DNA of 64,000 nt from Acidipropionibacterium timonense (GTDB lineage Bacteria > Actinomycetota > Actinomycetes > Propionibacteriales > Propionibacteriaceae). The notes beneath the pieces were generated by a model. The model did not search any database, was not told where the DNA came from, and saw only the letters and a program-made list of their open reading frames with translations. Each line of letters begins with the position of its first letter. Position 1 is the first letter of the stretch. Shown here piece after piece: positions 63,913 through 64,000 of this stretch. The stretch covers positions 495,501-559,500 of the forward strand of contig NZ_LR027558.1 in the NCBI RefSeq assembly GCF_900605005.1. The letters run 5' to 3'. The translations under genes and the position numbers were made by a program.

Positions 63913-64000
63913 GACCAGTGGGCGGGGTGGGAGCAGGGCGGTCTCGGCGCCCCGGCGCGGTGGGGCCGAGACCGCCCTGCTCCCCCCCCGCCCACTGGTC
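63913..64000. repeat. 88-bp near-perfect palindrome at the window end
   Basis: Arms 63913-63948 and 63965-64000 (36 bp, one mismatch) around a 16-nt GC-rich loop. It starts 1 nt beyond the GlnR-type box. It may be the terminator of the next gene or an insulator; the structure could extend past the window. Confidence 0.75.

Noticed and set aside
1..64000. CRISPR array, tRNA genes, prophage or transposase
   Set aside because: No spaced direct-repeat array, no T-loop GTTCRANNC with matching acceptor stem and no integrase or transposase motif were found on reading.

Overview
The window is a high-GC, gene-dense chromosomal segment of an actinomycete. Gene order and content (GlnE with two type I glutamine synthetases, mycobacterial-style dap/glg/tat/mrp order, DUF2510, DUF3117, SCP_3-type and CT398-type zinc-ribbon proteins, a polyol catabolic cluster, pntAB) fit a Propionibacteriaceae-like organism; the genus cannot be fixed from sequence reading alone. 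Most genes use ATG or GTG. Many have no ribosome binding site and instead carry a TANNNT -10 box 6-8 nt before the start codon, the mark of leaderless transcripts.

Region 1 (1-16443). A frameshifted, lower-GC AlbA_2/Schlafen-type regulator opens the window. A catabolic cluster for a sugar alcohol or short sugar follows: zinc alcohol dehydrogenase, fused dihydroxyacetone/erythrulose-type kinase (DhaK-DhaL), DeoR repressor, RpiB-family isomerase, an unrecognised ~10-TM membrane protein, NagD/AraL-like HAD phosphatase, FGGY kinase, AraM-like glycerol-1-phosphate dehydrogenase, ribulokinase (AraB-like) and transketolase. A phosphoribosyltransferase and a GNAT acetyltransferase on the other strand interrupt it. 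A 19-bp inverted repeat overlapping the predicted -10 box just after the DeoR gene is the likely operator. The set looks like oxidation, phosphorylation, isomerisation and entry into the pentose phosphate pathway, but the substrate is not proven.

Region 2 (16444-26085). CapA-like lipoprotein, MFS transporter, the proton-translocating transhydrogenase pntA-pntB, a secreted von Willebrand A protein broken by two C-tract frameshifts, and a VanW-family membrane-anchored protein.

Region 3 (26086-39966). A block whose order resembles Mycobacterium tuberculosis Rv1177-Rv1232: ferredoxin, dapC, lysozyme-like protein, dapD, dapE, LOG-family protein, DivIVA-like protein, DUF3117, glgA, glgC, O-methyltransferase, dapA, tatB, mrp, DUF1003 and an MgtE-N/CBS protein. 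It supplies four steps of the succinylase lysine/diaminopimelate pathway plus glycogen synthesis.

Region 4 (39967-52291). Methyltransferase, CtaA/COX15-like protein, aminopeptidase P, zinc-ribbon protein, RNB-domain ribonuclease, TM2 protein, the RNase P RNA gene, and the cstA-ybdD peptide/pyruvate uptake pair. The pair lies between two copies of a palindromic repeat and has a CRP-like site upstream. Methionine aminopeptidase and two small conserved proteins follow.

Region 5 (52292-64000). Nitrogen assimilation: glnA2, glnE and glnA1, interleaved with an SCP_3 protein, a ThrE exporter, a Nif3-family protein, two tandem paralogous lipoproteins and a YdcF-like membrane protein. Both glutamine synthetase genes carry a GTnAC-N6-GAAAC box upstream, the GlnR-type motif, so they are probably co-regulated. 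GlnE has its target tyrosine in GlnA1 only. The window ends in an 88-bp near-perfect palindrome.
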